Shown here one piece after another: positions 23,031 to 34,530 of a stretch of 64,000 nt of DNA. This stretch comes from Heliocidaris erythrogramma (lineage: Eukaryota; Echinodermata; Echinoidea; Camarodonta; Echinometridae), in assembly GCA_025617745.1 (NCBI GenBank), contig CM046862.1, positions 54,241,597 through 54,305,596 on the forward strand, written 5' to 3'. Under the pieces are notes generated by a model. The model ran no database searches. It was not told the origin of the DNA and worked only from the letters and a program-made list of their open reading frames with translations. Each line of letters opens with the position of its first letter. Within the stretch, counting starts at the first letter, position 1. Both the position numbers and the translations under genes were made by a program.

Positions 23031-23569
23031 GGAGAAAACGGGCTCTAAAAGTACAGTGACCATTTAAGAGCGCCTAATCTGTGTCGCACAAAAGGTTGAG
23101 TCAAAACTCCCTAGCGTACACTGTGAAGCACTAATTGGATTGGGTCGAAACTTTTCATATTTTCAGAATAGATATATTTCTATGTTCCTTTAGATTTTGA
23201 ATATCAGACAGTGCATAGTTTTTGAGCTATACCAGAAAAGCGATGTGAAGTACAATCCCAGCAAGTTGACACACAGAGTTTGAATGTCCAGGAAAACATG
23301 GTCATTTTGAATGAGAGTAAAAACATATTTTAACAAGGAATTTTAACCTGAAATTTTGTCAGATGGTAGATTAATAAATGAACTTTCAGAAAATACAAAA
23401 ATGTTAAAATCAAAATTTCCACCCCAAACCACTTTTTTCAGCTGTTTACTCTAAAACTCCCATTGCGACTTATTGGTCGTTTTGTGGTGGAGGGTCACAT
23501 ATATTTAACTACACCATGTGAATATATATATATATGCATACATACACACACACACACTTATATATATAT

Positions 23570-24640
23570 ATATTTTTTTTTTTTTACTCTTTACCCAATT
23601 GCTTCAAGATCAGTTATATAACAGGATCAATGATACCTTAACGGGCTATGTAAAACGATTGGTATCATATATATAACCCAATAATCCACGAGGGTGAAAA
23701 TTGGGTTAGACATCAATAATTCTTTTAGATTAGGATTTTTAAATTTGATCCTTTCTTTTAAGAGACGTCTATTTTTATCGTAGTTTGAACAGTATAAAAT
23801 AAAATGTTCAATCGTCTCAAATTCTTGACACGCTTCACAGAGACCAGTATCATGCTGGTTAATTTGAAAAAGGTAATAATTTAACTTGTATTTACCTACT
23901 CTTAGTTGTTGTATCAAGCATTCTTCTCTGCGAGACAAGCCATGTCTGTGTATATGTCTGCATATAGAAATCTACCGTGCTCGCCATTGTCCCATTCTCT
24001 TTGCCATAATTTGTTATAATGGATCAAACGAGAGGCTGCTAGTTCACTTCTCTTGTTTGGTATATCTATGTCTATACACTTTTTTCGGCTGCCCGATCTA
24101 CGATCTCGTTGCCGCTAATATCGCAGTGTGATGGAATCCATTCAAAGGCAACACAAACATCCTTCAACTTCAAAATATTAATTATGTATAAAATTTCATT
24201 CACAATAGCACATCTAATAAAGTATGAATCGATCATTTGTAAAGCTGACAAAGAGTCACTAAATATTACCACCGATGAGGCTTCCATAAATGTGTTAATC
24301 CACCCTAGTGCCATTAGTATGGCTACTAGTTCTGCTCTCATAATGGAGACACGGGATAATCTACAATTTTGCACCACGTCGTAATCGATTTCATTTCAAC
24401 TTGAAGCATGTCCCTTTTCTGTATTTTACCCTGGTGTGCGAGGGACACATGAGGTCGTGTTAAACGCCATTCAGGGATTTTGGGTAATAAGTTTGTTTGG
24501 CCCTCCACCACCATTTCGTCTCTGAAAGATCGCCGTTTAAGAGGTCCTTCTCCGGCCCTCCATTCTAGGCTATTTAAAACACAACCATCACCTAATACTT
24601 TCATGTAAAGGCCAAAATCATGCATATTCCCGTTTATTCA
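23570..24640 (-). pseudogene. LINE fragment with RNase H domain
   Basis: Reading leftwards: a linker region (24338-24625), then an RNase H domain (24072-24377) with AELVAILMALGW, VIFSDSLSALQ and WIPSHCDISGNEIVDRAAE. These supply the second Glu, the third Asp and the His/Asp region of the family. A region with LWQREWDNGEHGR follows (near 23970-24010). Last comes a Cys/His segment CEACQEFETIEHFILYC (23780-23840), typical of LINE C-termini after RNase H. A frameshift lies after the RNase H domain near 24070. The element ends in A-rich and AT-repeat sequence (23560-23590 on the plus strand). The reverse transcriptase is missing. RNase H suggests an I-type or related clade. Confidence 0.8.
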
Positions 24641-25565
24641 TTTGGGGTCTATGGGACGCATCGAGCCTTAATTATACCCTTTCAGAGCTTTAAATTTCAT
24701 GTAAATCACATTTTTCATAATTTCAAATAAATACTAGGGGAATTAAAATCATTTAAAAATGCCTGTGTTCATGTGTTAACCTATGGGAGCCGGAAGGCAA
24801 AAAGCATGCATATTCCCGTTTATTTATGCGGGGTGTATTAGACCCGAGTCTTAATCATACCTCTTCAGAGCTTGAAATTTAATGTAAATCACATTTCTTA
24901 TCAAATAAACACAAAGGGAATTATAACCATCATAATATTCCTTGTTTTCGCGTGTAAACCTACAAAAGTCGAGACTTTTTTAGTCAAAAGCATGCATATT
25001 CCCGTTTATTTATGCGGGGTCTTTTGGACTCCTCGAACCTTAATTATACCTTTTCAGACTTTTAAATTTCATGTAAATCACATTTTTAGTATTTGCAAAT
25101 AAAAAACTATGGGAATCATAATCATCCTAAAATTCCTTGTTTTCACGTGTAAACCTATGGCAGGGGAGACTTTATTTTGGTCAAAAGCATGCATATTCCC
25201 GTTTATTTATGCGTGGTCTATTGAACCCATCGAGCCTTAATTATCCCTTTTAAGACCTTTAAATTTCATGTAAATCACATTTTTCATAATTTCAAATAAA
25301 TATTAGGGGAATTAAAATCATTTCAAAATGCCTGTTTTCATGTGTTATCTTTTGACAGCTGGAAGGCAAAAAGCATGCATATTCCTGTTTATTTATGCGG
25401 GGTTTCTTCCACATTTTGAGCCTTCATTTAGTTTTTTCAGAGTCTCAAAATACATGTAAGCCACATGTACTAAATTCAAAGTAATACTAGGCGAACTCTA
25501 ATCATTCTTAACATCCCTGTTTTCACGTGTTAACCCTATGACAGATGACTCTGTCCAAAAACAGG
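24619..25565. repeat. 186-bp tandem repeat array
   Basis: Units begin with CATGCATATTCCCG at 24619, 24805, 24991, 25188 and 25374, spacings 186, 186, 197 and 186 bp. A decayed sixth start lies near 25564. Shared blocks include 'aaatttcatgtaaatcaca' and 'aataaacactagggg'-like sequence. Copies 1 and 4 look closer to each other than to copy 2 in the 'attaaaatcatttaaaaatg'-type block. No coding potential. Confidence 0.9.
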
Positions 25566-25707
25566 CATGATCATGGGGATTCAAATTGGCATTTATTGAC
25601 AATAAAGGCTCAAAATTGTTGTTTGAACTATCCATCCTTTCGTCCGAAAATAGAGTAAGATATGAAATATAAAGAAAAAATGAGAAATCTTATTCAGGTG
25701 TTGTACC

Positions 25708-26160
25708 CAGTGTTATAGCTACGGTGGTCGGCGGTGGACGGGCCCGACCAGCACGGGGGATTTCCGTCCACCACTCCGGGTGAAAAACACTGCTTCCGAC
25801 CGGCACTAATTTCACATAAGAAACAGCATTAAACGTAACTGTTTGTGAAGAAACGTGGTACTTACATTCATATTTCCATCTTTATTCTTGTTTTATTTGC
25901 AATCGTACAAGAATCATGCTTTCTATTTGACAATAAATGATTATTTCTTTAAGATTTGCCGAGTTTTGTTGTCTTTTGTTACGCACTATACTGTACTACT
26001 GTTCGTAATTTGCACGTACAAATAGATATCATGTTTTACGTAGCGTATACCATGTATACCGGAAGCTGCTAATTGCGAGGCTCCGTTCGCTAGAATGACT
26101 TGTTGCTTGTCGGTCGGTGAAATTTGAACCACCACTAAAAAGTTCCTAGCTATAACACTG
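25708..26160. mobile_element. hAT-like MITE
   Basis: Termini CAGTGTTATAGCTA and TAGCTATAACACTG flanked by an 8-bp near-perfect duplication, GTTGTACC at 25700-25707 and GTTGTGCC at 26161-26168. An 8-bp duplication with CAG-type ends fits hAT. The interior (453 bp in all) has a GC-rich left part and no transposase. Confidence 0.85.
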
Positions 26161-26445
26161 GTTGTGCCTATTGCGAATCTTCCCCCCCCCCCCCCCCCGA
26201 GTCTTGTTAACACAGCAATTTACACCTGTCAACATGTACTACGGAAATATGTGAGAGTAATCTGTCTTGATACTATTAAAAGTCTTTGCTTTAACTACGG
26301 CTATTTCCCCATTTCCTCACATTATTAAAACCCAAGGTAATGAACGTGATTTTGGTATCTCCAAAGTGGGAGGGAATAACTTATCTGTGGGGCTAATCAG
26401 ATTTCTGGAAGCCTGTAAATGGCATTTTTTTTGAAGGATCGTGAT

Positions 26446-27980
26446 ACTAAGTCCTTGTTTTTTACTCCGACTCATTCGATAGAAATAAAGCGTATTGTAC
26501 AAAATCTGAAAAATAAACCCAGTACTGGCCATGATGGTATTAGTTATATATATAGGGGATGAAATTATGATTCCTTTGCAACATATCTTTAATCCTTCTT
26601 TGGTGAATGGTGTTGTTACAGGAAAAATGAAAGTAGCAAAGGTTGTTCAAGTTTTTTTTTAAAAGGAGACAAGCTTGAATTAAACAATTATCGACCAATA
26701 TCTTTATTACCTTCAATATCTACAATTCTTGAAAAACTTGTCTTATATAAGAGTGGTCAAATTTTTAAACAACTGTCAGGTATTTTCAAAATTCCAATTC
26801 GGTTTTAGAGAAAAACATTCTAAAATCCATGCTATTTTGCATTTTATCCATAAGGTTTCAACTGCCATTGAAAATCGTGAACACACTATTGGACTTTTTC
26901 TGGACTTTTCAAAGGCTTTCGATATGGTTGATCATAATATGTTGCTATATAAGTTATGCCATTATGGTATAAGAGGCAAAGCACTTGACTGGTTCAGAAG
27001 TTATCTTCCTAATAGGAAGCAATTATGTGGATGTGAAACAGTAACTAAAGAACTTCAATGTGGGGTGCCTCAGGGATCTCTCCTTTCCCGTTGTTGTTTA
27101 TTTTATATATAAATGACTTTCATAGTGCTTCCAGTGTGTTATCATTCATACTATTTGCTGATGATTCGAATGTATTTCTTTCTGACAAAGATCCCAAGTT
27201 ACTTCTGGAACGAACTAATAAGGAGCTCAGTGTTGTGCATGATTGGGTATGTGCCAATAGACTATCTCTCAATTTGGAGAAAACTCGTTGTATGTTATTT
27301 AGTAATTCAATCACATCTCTGAATGGTAATGCATTACTTAAAAACACCAAAATTGAAATGGTCGAGGAGTTAAAGTTTCTTGCTTTACTTTTTGATAATA
27401 AGTTATCTTGGAAACCACAGACTGTGTATTTAAACAAATTACTCTCTAGAAAATGTTGGTATTATAAACAAATTGAAATATTTGTTTCCCTCTCATGTAT
27501 TACTCATGTTGTATTCCACCTTGGTTCTACCCTACATAAGTTATGGCATTCCTGCTTGGGGCAACTGTACTAAGTCTCAGTTGGATAGACTCAGTTATCC
27601 AAAAACGGGTGATGAGAATAATTTTGATAAAGTCTAGACTAGCTCCGTCTAAAATATTATTCTTTGAAAATAAAGCGTTAAGACTAAACGATTTGTTTTA
27701 TTACCAGTTAGGCAGTTTAATGTATCAAGCACGGATTCATGAATTGCCTCAGGTTTTACAATCAATGTTTAAAACGAATAATGGAATACATAGGCATTCT
27801 ACACGACAATCATCTTTCTTTCATTTACCACTTCTTCGTACTCAGTTTGCCAGAAAACATTAATCTACACTGGGCCCTTCTATTGGAATCATCTTGATTC
27901 ATATCTAAGGCAAGCTTCCTCTCTTAAATCTTTTAGAAGAAATCTTAAACATTATCAAACTACCTCTTACAGTGTATAAG
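26446..27980 (+). pseudogene. Degenerate LINE reverse transcriptase
   Basis: A non-LTR reverse transcriptase spread over several frames. The segments in order are KNKPSTGHDGISY (about 26505-26550), NNYRPISLLPSISTILEK (26680-26735), FGFREKHSKIHAI then FLDFSKAFDMVDHN (26800-26940), CGVPQGS-type sequence (27057-27080) and the catalytic FADD (27150-27165). A C-terminal region follows in a third frame to about 27863. At least four frameshifts and one stop break it. The FADD box and QG motif are still present. Likely Jockey/CR1-group by motif style. Confidence 0.88.
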
Positions 27981-28274
27981 TCCATAAGAACTGTACAGTA
28001 TTTGGTTTTTCTGCCTGTGTCTAAACAGAACATAAACAAAATCTATCCTTCAAGACATCTTTTTAATCATACTTAATACACATACATGTATTATGTGTAT
28101 AGATCTGTTTTTTCTACTACTATATAAACCCAATAGGCTGACATTAACTGCTAGTATACTAGTTCATAGTATGCTTATTTTATTTTGATGTTTTAGTGAT
28201 GTTGTGTGTGTATTGTTGGTGCTTTGTTCCTTTTACACACGTCTTGTCTCGTCTCTTTACTGCTATATTGTATA

Positions 28275-29873
28275 TATGAAGAGTTTTCTTGCAAAAGGCC
28301 CTAAATCCACTTTACCTACTTCTTAGTAAATTGAGATTTTTTGTTTCACACAGTTCTATGATTTCATTCAAGAAGATCTTCATGTACAGTATGTTTAAGA
28401 GACATCACCACAAGTAACAATAATCACAATTTTAAAAATCCTGCGGCCGTCAAATATTTTATATGATTTTTTATATTTATTATTTTTTTGGATTTAGGGC
28501 CTTTTGCAAGAAAAGTCTTGAATGATAATAGTAATTTACGCATTAAAAATCTTTCTAATGAACCAAAAATCCACCGCCCTTGTTCACCTAACCTCTTGTG
28601 CTGCTCCACCTGCCTATGTCCAATGGGTTATAATAAACCTTGCCTGATATAGCAACATTATAAAATCAATCAAAATTTAAACTTCGAAAGATAATTGGGG
28701 TGACTTATCGAAAATCATCATCTGACCTTAAAAATAAAGCAGACTTGCTCTAGATAACTGCATAAAATATTTGCTTTGCTCGGATAAACCTTGCCTGATA
28801 TAGCAACATTTTAAAGTCGATTCCAAAGATAATTTGTATTGTCTACTGACAGTAGCCAGTCATTATCTGCCCTTAATAAAGCAGATTTGCTCAAAATAAA
28901 AACAATATCTACTGTATCCAGAGTAGAATGCATCATCATAATCAACATCACATCACGTAACCAATACCATCATTATCACCCGTATAATTGTCATCGTCAT
29001 CACACCATTACCATCATCAGAACATTCAGCATCACACCATCATACACATGAATGAAATCAGCATCAACATCATCATAACCAACATCATCATTGTTGTTAT
29101 CATCATTATTGCCATTATCATCACCATCATAACCATCACCATCATCATCGTCATTATGGAGATCGTAAATACCTTTATCGCCATTATCATCGCCACCACT
29201 ATTATCATTATCTCTATCACCATTTCTACCATCATCACATTTATCACTGTCATCATCAACATCACCATCACTAACAGTAGCATCATCACCATTATCTTTG
29301 TCATGGCTGTATTATTCATGTCATTAGAGTTAACAGCACCTGCTGAACCTTTTTCAATATCACACAATCCTCATATCACCTACTCATGTACATCCAATAA
29401 GATTTCATTTCATTTCATTTTTCTTTCTTTTTTTCTGGGATTGTTGGTTATATCTGCAAGCTCCATTGTTGTAGTAATTTTCAAGATCTTGATAAACTAA
29501 GGAATTTTGTGTATTTAATTCCCATACAAAATGTCAAAAAGCTGGAAAGATTCTCACACAGAGTCTCTGGATAGATGGTTGTGTGTTGTGTGGAGGCGCG
29601 TGATTGGTCATTCATGCCAAAAACCTATTCTCTTAGCCAATCAGGATGCAGGATAGATGAATGGATATAGGGCTTTTTGCAAGAAAAGTGTTTTGGATTT
29701 AGGGCCTTTTGAAAGAAAACATAATTTTCATCTCATTTTTTAACAAACTTCCTGAAACTTTTGGAAGTTGAAATATAGCCAGTTTGCTGCACATGGTGAA
29801 TCTCTATTAAGGCATATAGAAAAGTGCCATATGATAAAAAACTTAGGGCCTTTTGCAAGTAAGCTCTTCATAT
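28275..29873. mobile_element. Inserted element with CTTGCAAAAGGCCCTAA ends
   Basis: Inverted ends near 28278-28307 and 29843-29870 share GAAGAG, CTTGCAAAAGGCCCTAA and outward AT-rich sequence. Additional copies of the same terminus lie at 28490-28515 and about 29665-29712, so a 240-bp and a shorter element may be nested or tandem. The interior holds the ATC-rich block. Confidence 0.6.
28930..29310 (+). repeat. Imperfect ATC/CAT trinucleotide block
   Basis: About 380 bp dominated by ATC, ATT and ACC triplets. The Ile/Thr-rich plus-strand and Met/Val-rich minus-strand frames over it are artefacts. Confidence 0.85.
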
Positions 29874-30255
29874 GTATACATAATTACATACATGTATTTC
29901 TTAATTCTCTCTGTTATTGGGGAACCTAGTTTTAACAAGCTGTGATTTTCCTTAGGTTCTCCCATGATACTGCTTTTTTCTATTGACTAATGTAAATTTT
30001 TCACTTTTGACTATATGTACATTGGAATTGTTATTGGTTATAATAGATTCAAAATTTTGAACGATGTATGCTCATCAATTGTAATGTTCATGGCAGATTT
30101 CTGCAGTATTATGAAATAAATTCATTAATTCATTCATAGTCTACGGCCGTCTGATTACACACCAAAAAGCAAAACACTTTCTGAAATCAATGACAGTGTA
30201 TTATTTTTCTTCCTTTTTGTTGTTCTAGGATACTTTCATATTTGATGTCACTTAC

Positions 30256-30378
30256 CTGCACTCCTCCTTTCATACCATCTTGAAAGCATGTGATACGGAG
30301 AGGTCCAGAGCCCCGTCTGATCACGAATTGCGAAGGCTGGAAAGCGGCCTTGTAGCCTTGCAGTTTCTTCTGTTCTTC
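30256..30378 (-). CDS. Candidate internal exon, function unknown
   Basis: On the minus strand a 41-codon open segment ends at a strong donor (GTGCAG then GTAAGT, near 30252-30260) and begins after an AG at 30379-30380. It encodes EEQKKLQGYKAAFQPSQF, then VIRRGSGPLRITCFQDGM. The composition is protein-like and it is in phase at both ends. The acceptor has a weak pyrimidine tract, so the exon may start further upstream in the open frame, which extends to 30438. The opposite strand also has a good-looking acceptor at 30229-30230 and an open frame to 30427, so the strand is not certain. I do not recognise a family. Confidence 0.42.
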
Positions 30379-30449
30379 CTGTTCATTACGAAATATCAAC
30401 ATATTGTTAACATCACGACCGAAGTTTAAAAGTTTCACAATGCAGTACG

Positions 30450-31020
30450 ACGTTTAAGCCTATTACTGTCCACCTGTGACTAGGGACCTGTCCAGAAATA
30501 GTTACATTTCACCCTTAAAATTTGACCCGTCAGGGTTACATGTACTTAAACCATATTGGTCATTGACAAAATGAGAAAAGTCAGGAAAGGAAGAAAGAAA
30601 AGGAAAGGATGAAAGAAAAATGGAGGCGAAAAAGGGGACAAAGTTTCCAAAATATTCGCTCGCTCGCTCGCAGTATATAGTAGTAGTATATCATAATCTA
30701 TTACCCGACCTACCACATATAGAACAACGACAACTTGAAAAAATGACATTATTCATTATGTAAAACGGGAGAAGTTGTTTCACCGTCTTTAAGATGGGCT
30801 ATTGTAGCATGTATGTATAGGCGTTAGAGAAAGGGTGTATACATGCAAGGAGCGTGAGAATTATATTATATCATTGCAAACTATGAACCTTATTACCAAT
30901 GGGTGTAAAAGAAATTCCATAATTAAATAGTTTCATTACCCAAACTTATGAATAAAATATTACACCTTGCATCTTCTACAACCAAATTTCAAGAAGTCGT
31001 CGACACTGATAAATCTTGAT
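30450..31020. other. Unassigned stretch
   Basis: A purine-rich tract lies near 30570-30645 beside a 'cgctcgctcgctcgc' run. No gene was recognised. Confidence 0.4.
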
Positions 31021-31270
31021 AAAGGATATCCGGGGGCGATTTTTTTCCCAAAACAGGTTTACCTATTACAGTAAAATCATGCCTCCTGATTGGTTAATAG
31101 TTATACGCATCATGCATATTCATGAGCTGAGCTACAAAGGCCTCGAACATGTATTATGCATGCGCGTGGACTAAAATTAAAGTACGGAAGCTCGATCGAG
31201 CGAGCACGTACGCGAAGCGGCTATAGACCTACACTATGAACATGGCAAATAAAGAAGCAGACAAAATATA

Positions 31271-31461
31271 CAGCTCCTCATTGTACCTTCCACACTGGTT
31301 CTGGTATACAAAAGAACATCCCTTCATTGCTATTATGTAAAAATATGTAGAACAGGTGTCACATGCATATTCACCTGTTCTGCTTATTTTACATAATAGC
31401 AATGAAGGGATGTTCTTTTGTCTACCAGAACAATTGTGGACGGTACAATGAGGAGCTGTAT
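31271..31461. mobile_element. Near-perfect 190-bp palindrome
   Basis: Arms of about 88 bp (31271-31358, 31372-31461) differ at only a few positions and are separated by about 13 nt. They share 'caaaagaacatccctt' and 'ttgctattatgta'. The outer TATA-type flanks would fit a TA-targeting MITE. Transcripts would form a long dsRNA hairpin. Confidence 0.8.
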
Positions 31462-31496
31462 ATATTTTTTTCTTAATTGCTGCAATATTATTAAAC

Positions 31497-32345
31497 TTTT
31501 GGGCACTGTGTCCCCAGCTCTGGCTAAGTTCCTGCTCAAAGGTGTCACACTGTTGTCAGATCAAGAACTAAATAATTATTCTCCCATTAAGCTTCTCCGA
31601 TTCTTTTGAGAGAGAGAGAGAGAAGAAAAACGACAAAAGAAGGAGAAGAACAAAGAAGAAGAAAGAAGAGTATGCAACTATTATTATTATTATTATCTTT
31701 ATCTTCATCATTATTGCTATTTGTTCATCTCAAACGTAAATTAACTCGCTCGTTGGCGGGGTGCACAATCACACCCCCCCCCCCCTTTTTCAAGCACCCA
31801 AAAAGTGTCTCCTGCTACCCACAAAAATGGCGCTTTTTAGTCTTGTTCACTGCCTTCTTTTTTCTTCTTTTAAGGCAGTGGCGTATATAGGTATTATGAC
31901 ACCCTGGGCAACTAGTGAATAGCGCTCCCCCCCCCCCCCCGAGTCAAATTATTTTATGCGAGGAAGCGAAGTGACCGAGCAGCATTTTTTTTATTAATTA
32001 TATTTTTACCCTTGTACAGAGTTCCTTTATTCATCATCAATATAAAGATTCTTACAAAAGTATATATATATATACATATATATTTCCCCCATGATTTGTC
32101 ATGTAAATACTTACCATAATATAACAAAATATGCAGCCGCACAGCGGTGTATTGGATAGTTTGACAAAATACACGTTGTGTACAATAATATATTACATAC
32201 AAAACAGGCAAAGAGAACGTAGACTCTCAGAAACATTTGGTGAAATGAAAACATTTTTTCCTCAAACTTCGTCTTTAAGATTTATCTTTGATATATACTT
32301 TTCCATATCATAATATGTTTTGATAGCTGTCAAAACTTTTTCAAA
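31497..32345 (+). repeat. Dispersed repeat R, copy 1
   Basis: Matches 47658-47985 in its left part ('ctcaaaggtgtcac', 'agtatgcaact') and 49540-50215 in its right part ('aactcgctcgttgg', 'atatgcagccgcacagcg', 'aaaacaggcaaagagaac'). It contains (ATT)n, a C run (31772-31785), a second C run near 31927-31940 and 'ggcagtggcgtatat'. No recognised coding. Confidence 0.75.
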
Positions 32346-32404
32346 CTTTGGTAGGCCTAATTGACTTGCATTTAGCTGTTTTATTTCTTACAGTAGGTGC
32401 GTAG

Positions 32405-32900
32405 ACGAACAGGGAATAGCCCGACAGGCAATTAGCCTTAGTGATAATTAGACAAAGTGATGTTTAGACAAATTGGCATTTAGACCAACTGACAATTAGA
32501 CTAAATGGAAAATGGACTAAATGAAAGTTAGACCAAGTGCACATTAGACCATATAAATGCCATGTAGACCAAATGGATACTAGACCAAGTGGATTTTAGA
32601 CGAAATTCCTTTAGACCAACTAGTTTAAGACTGACTGGGAATTAGACAAACTGACATTAGACGAACTGGTAGTAGACCAAGTGACAATAAAATAAAGTAG
32701 ACCAAATGGTAATTAGACCAAATGGTAATTAGACCAAATGGTAATTAAACCAAGTGATAATTAGCCCAAGTGGTCATTAGACCTTCTGGTTATTAGACCA
32801 AGTGCAAATTAGACCAAATGAAGAGTGGATCAAAAGGGTTTAGCCCGAATGAAGGTAGCCCATCTGGAAATTAGACCAAGTGGTTTTAGCCCAAGCGTGC
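32405..32900 (+). repeat. Array of about 29 TTAGACCAA units
   Basis: Direct repeats of a roughly 17-bp unit close to ATTAGACCAAGTGGTA, with variants TAGCCC and AGACGAA. All are in one orientation and followed immediately by the 32908-33012 hairpin. A short inverted piece with the same motif (GGTCTAAT) lies at about 47193-47245. It resembles the subterminal arrays of other elements here. Confidence 0.9.
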
Positions 32901-32907
32901 ATAAACC

Positions 32908-33012
32908 GTCTCTTCTCGTTGGGCTTCTCATCTAACGTCACGTTGTTGTAACATGGTGAAGGCTGAACATGCTACAAGAACACGTTAGATGAGAAGCCCA
33001 ATGAGAAGAGAC
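32908..33012. repeat. 31-bp-arm hairpin at array end
   Basis: Arms 32908-32938 and 32982-33012 are inverted copies with one mismatch (core GAGAAGCCCAA) around a 43-nt loop. Its position at the edge of the TTAGACCAA array suggests one side of a larger foldback element. Confidence 0.8.
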
Positions 33013-33019
33013 AGATAAT

Positions 33020-34020
33020 ATCGGTCTGGTCTAGTACTACTACCACTAGTACTAGTAGTAGCTAGTCTAGTGACAAAATGTACGCGCTGTGCATGTTCAG
33101 CCACAATATCATACCATATCGATGAGATTATAATATAAACACTTTCTAACCAAACTGCTGCATCATTTACAAGGTATAGTATTCAGAAAAAAAATTCGCC
33201 TACGGGATGGGGGCTATTTGTAATTTCACAATATAATGTACTTATATAAAGGTTTTGATGATTCCTGAAGAAAAAAAATCGGTATTCTCTTCTTTAGAGC
33301 GATATTGCAGAGAGTTGTAGTCGTTGCCATTGCTCATAATATAACGTTAAAGGGAAATTAACCTCAGCGTATGAATTAGCTTATTTTGAATGGTGTAGTA
33401 TATGCCTCTTATTTGATACATGCAATTTCATGTAAAAACACAGGATAAAGATATAAATCACTATTTTCCAGCCAAGTTATCGTCTGCTAGCAATAATAAG
33501 GGGGCTGCCATTACTTTATGTGTACACGAACATATTTTTCATCCCAAGTAAAATTTCCTTCATCGTTAACTTGTAATTGATTTTTAGAGGACAAATATAT
33601 ATTAGATAAAGTCACATATTCTGAAATGTAAGTTTAGTTTTATATATTTTTTAAAAGGTCTTAATTTGTTCATAAAAAATATACTTCATAAAAAATATAC
33701 GTCAAGGACGGAGACAATCGTAACAATACCAAAACAAAGCGAGGAATCTGCTTTACAGGATGGCTATTAGAACTCATGGGTCGTCAATTATCTAGGCCCA
33801 TGGCCAATAACAATCGTAATACAATCAGAACAAAGCGACGTATCTGTTGTAAAGGTAGGCTATTATCAATGCATATGGTACCTAATGATCCGTGTCATGC
33901 ACAAAATGGCAGCCTCCATGGAAAGACGTAGCAGACAATAGGTGCATCTAGAATATCACGTGGGGTTAATTGTCCTTTAACAACTTTGAACCACACATAA
34001 AAAGTCAGCTCCTAGGCCTT
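33020..34020. other. Unassigned stretch inside the composite region
   Basis: No open frame or terminal repeat was recognised. Short direct duplication of 'cataaaaaatatac' occurs near 33673-33700. Confidence 0.4.
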
Positions 34021-34455
34021 TATCAGCTTCACGTACGTGCTCGCTTGATCGAGCTTCCGTACATTAATTTTAGTCCACGCGCATGCATAATACATGTACT
34101 AGGCCTTTGTAGATCAGTTAATGAATATTCATGATGCGTATACCAAGTAACCAATCAGGAGGCAGGATTTTACCGTAATAGGTTTGGGAAATAAAATTTG
34201 CATCCGGGGAACTGTCCTCTGGCAGTATTTCAGCGTTAACAGTAGAGTACATTTATATAGAGAGTAGCGACATAGACGTCTGACTTTTCGGGAAACAAAA
34301 TGGTGTTTGAATTCTTTCTATTGAAAACACCCAGGTGCTCATCGGAATTTAATAAAAATGTTGCATAGCAGAGGAAAGAAAATGGCGTTCAAATCATGAG
34401 TTGTCGCTACTCTCTTTATGTAGGTACACTAGTCAAGAGCAGAGCCCTACAGTGC

Positions 34456-34456
34456 A

Positions 34457-34494
<38 letters not shown>
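34456..34494. repeat. (TA)n microsatellite
   Basis: About 18 TA units flanked by inverted 'tgcatgcata' / 'tatgcatgtg' sequence. Confidence 0.85.
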
Positions 34495-34496
<2 letters not shown>

Positions 34497-34530
34497 TGTG
34501 CTATGTGCAGTGCTATGGCATACAGTAGAG

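Larger units (their letters stand above)
21203..23498. mobile_element. 2.3 kb DNA transposon with 4-bp target duplication
   Basis: The termini GTGACCCTCCACCAC and GTGGTGGAGGGTCAC continue inverted through 'aataagtcg'. They are flanked by ATAT on each side (21199-21202, 23499-23502). The element at 43035-43692 has related termini and a 4-bp ATTT duplication, so the family duplicates 4 bp. Sola-type transposons make 4-bp duplications, so Sola affinity is possible but unproven. A secondary insertion with array-like ends occupies 21400-23031. Confidence 0.75.
27981..30140 (+). mobile_element. LINE 3' region split by an inserted element
   Basis: The LINE untranslated region appears to run 27981-28270, be interrupted by 28275-29873, and resume to 30140. 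It ends there in 'aaataaattcattaattcattc', a short-repeat tail of the CR1 style. Joining these parts gives an element of ordinary size, which supports nesting. Confidence 0.5.
31026..34212. mobile_element. Composite region bounded by 190-bp inverted repeats
   Basis: Left arm 31026-31216 and right arm 34025-34212 are inverted copies, sharing 'tagtccacgcgcatgcataa' and 'gatcgagcttccgta' complements. The outer edges include 'atccgggg' sequence. The interior holds several other palindromes and arrays listed separately, so this is an old element loaded with later insertions or a pair of opposed copies. Confidence 0.6.

Noticed and set aside
24619-25400. CRISPR-like array because of regular spacing
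   Set aside because: The whole 186-bp unit is repeated, there are no unique spacers, and the sequence context is eukaryotic.
28988-29500. Ile-rich membrane protein frame
   Set aside because: It is the translation of an ATC trinucleotide block.
32405-32900. CRISPR-like array from the TTAGACCAA repeats
   Set aside because: The units are contiguous variants of one motif without spacers, and the repeats are only about 17 bp.
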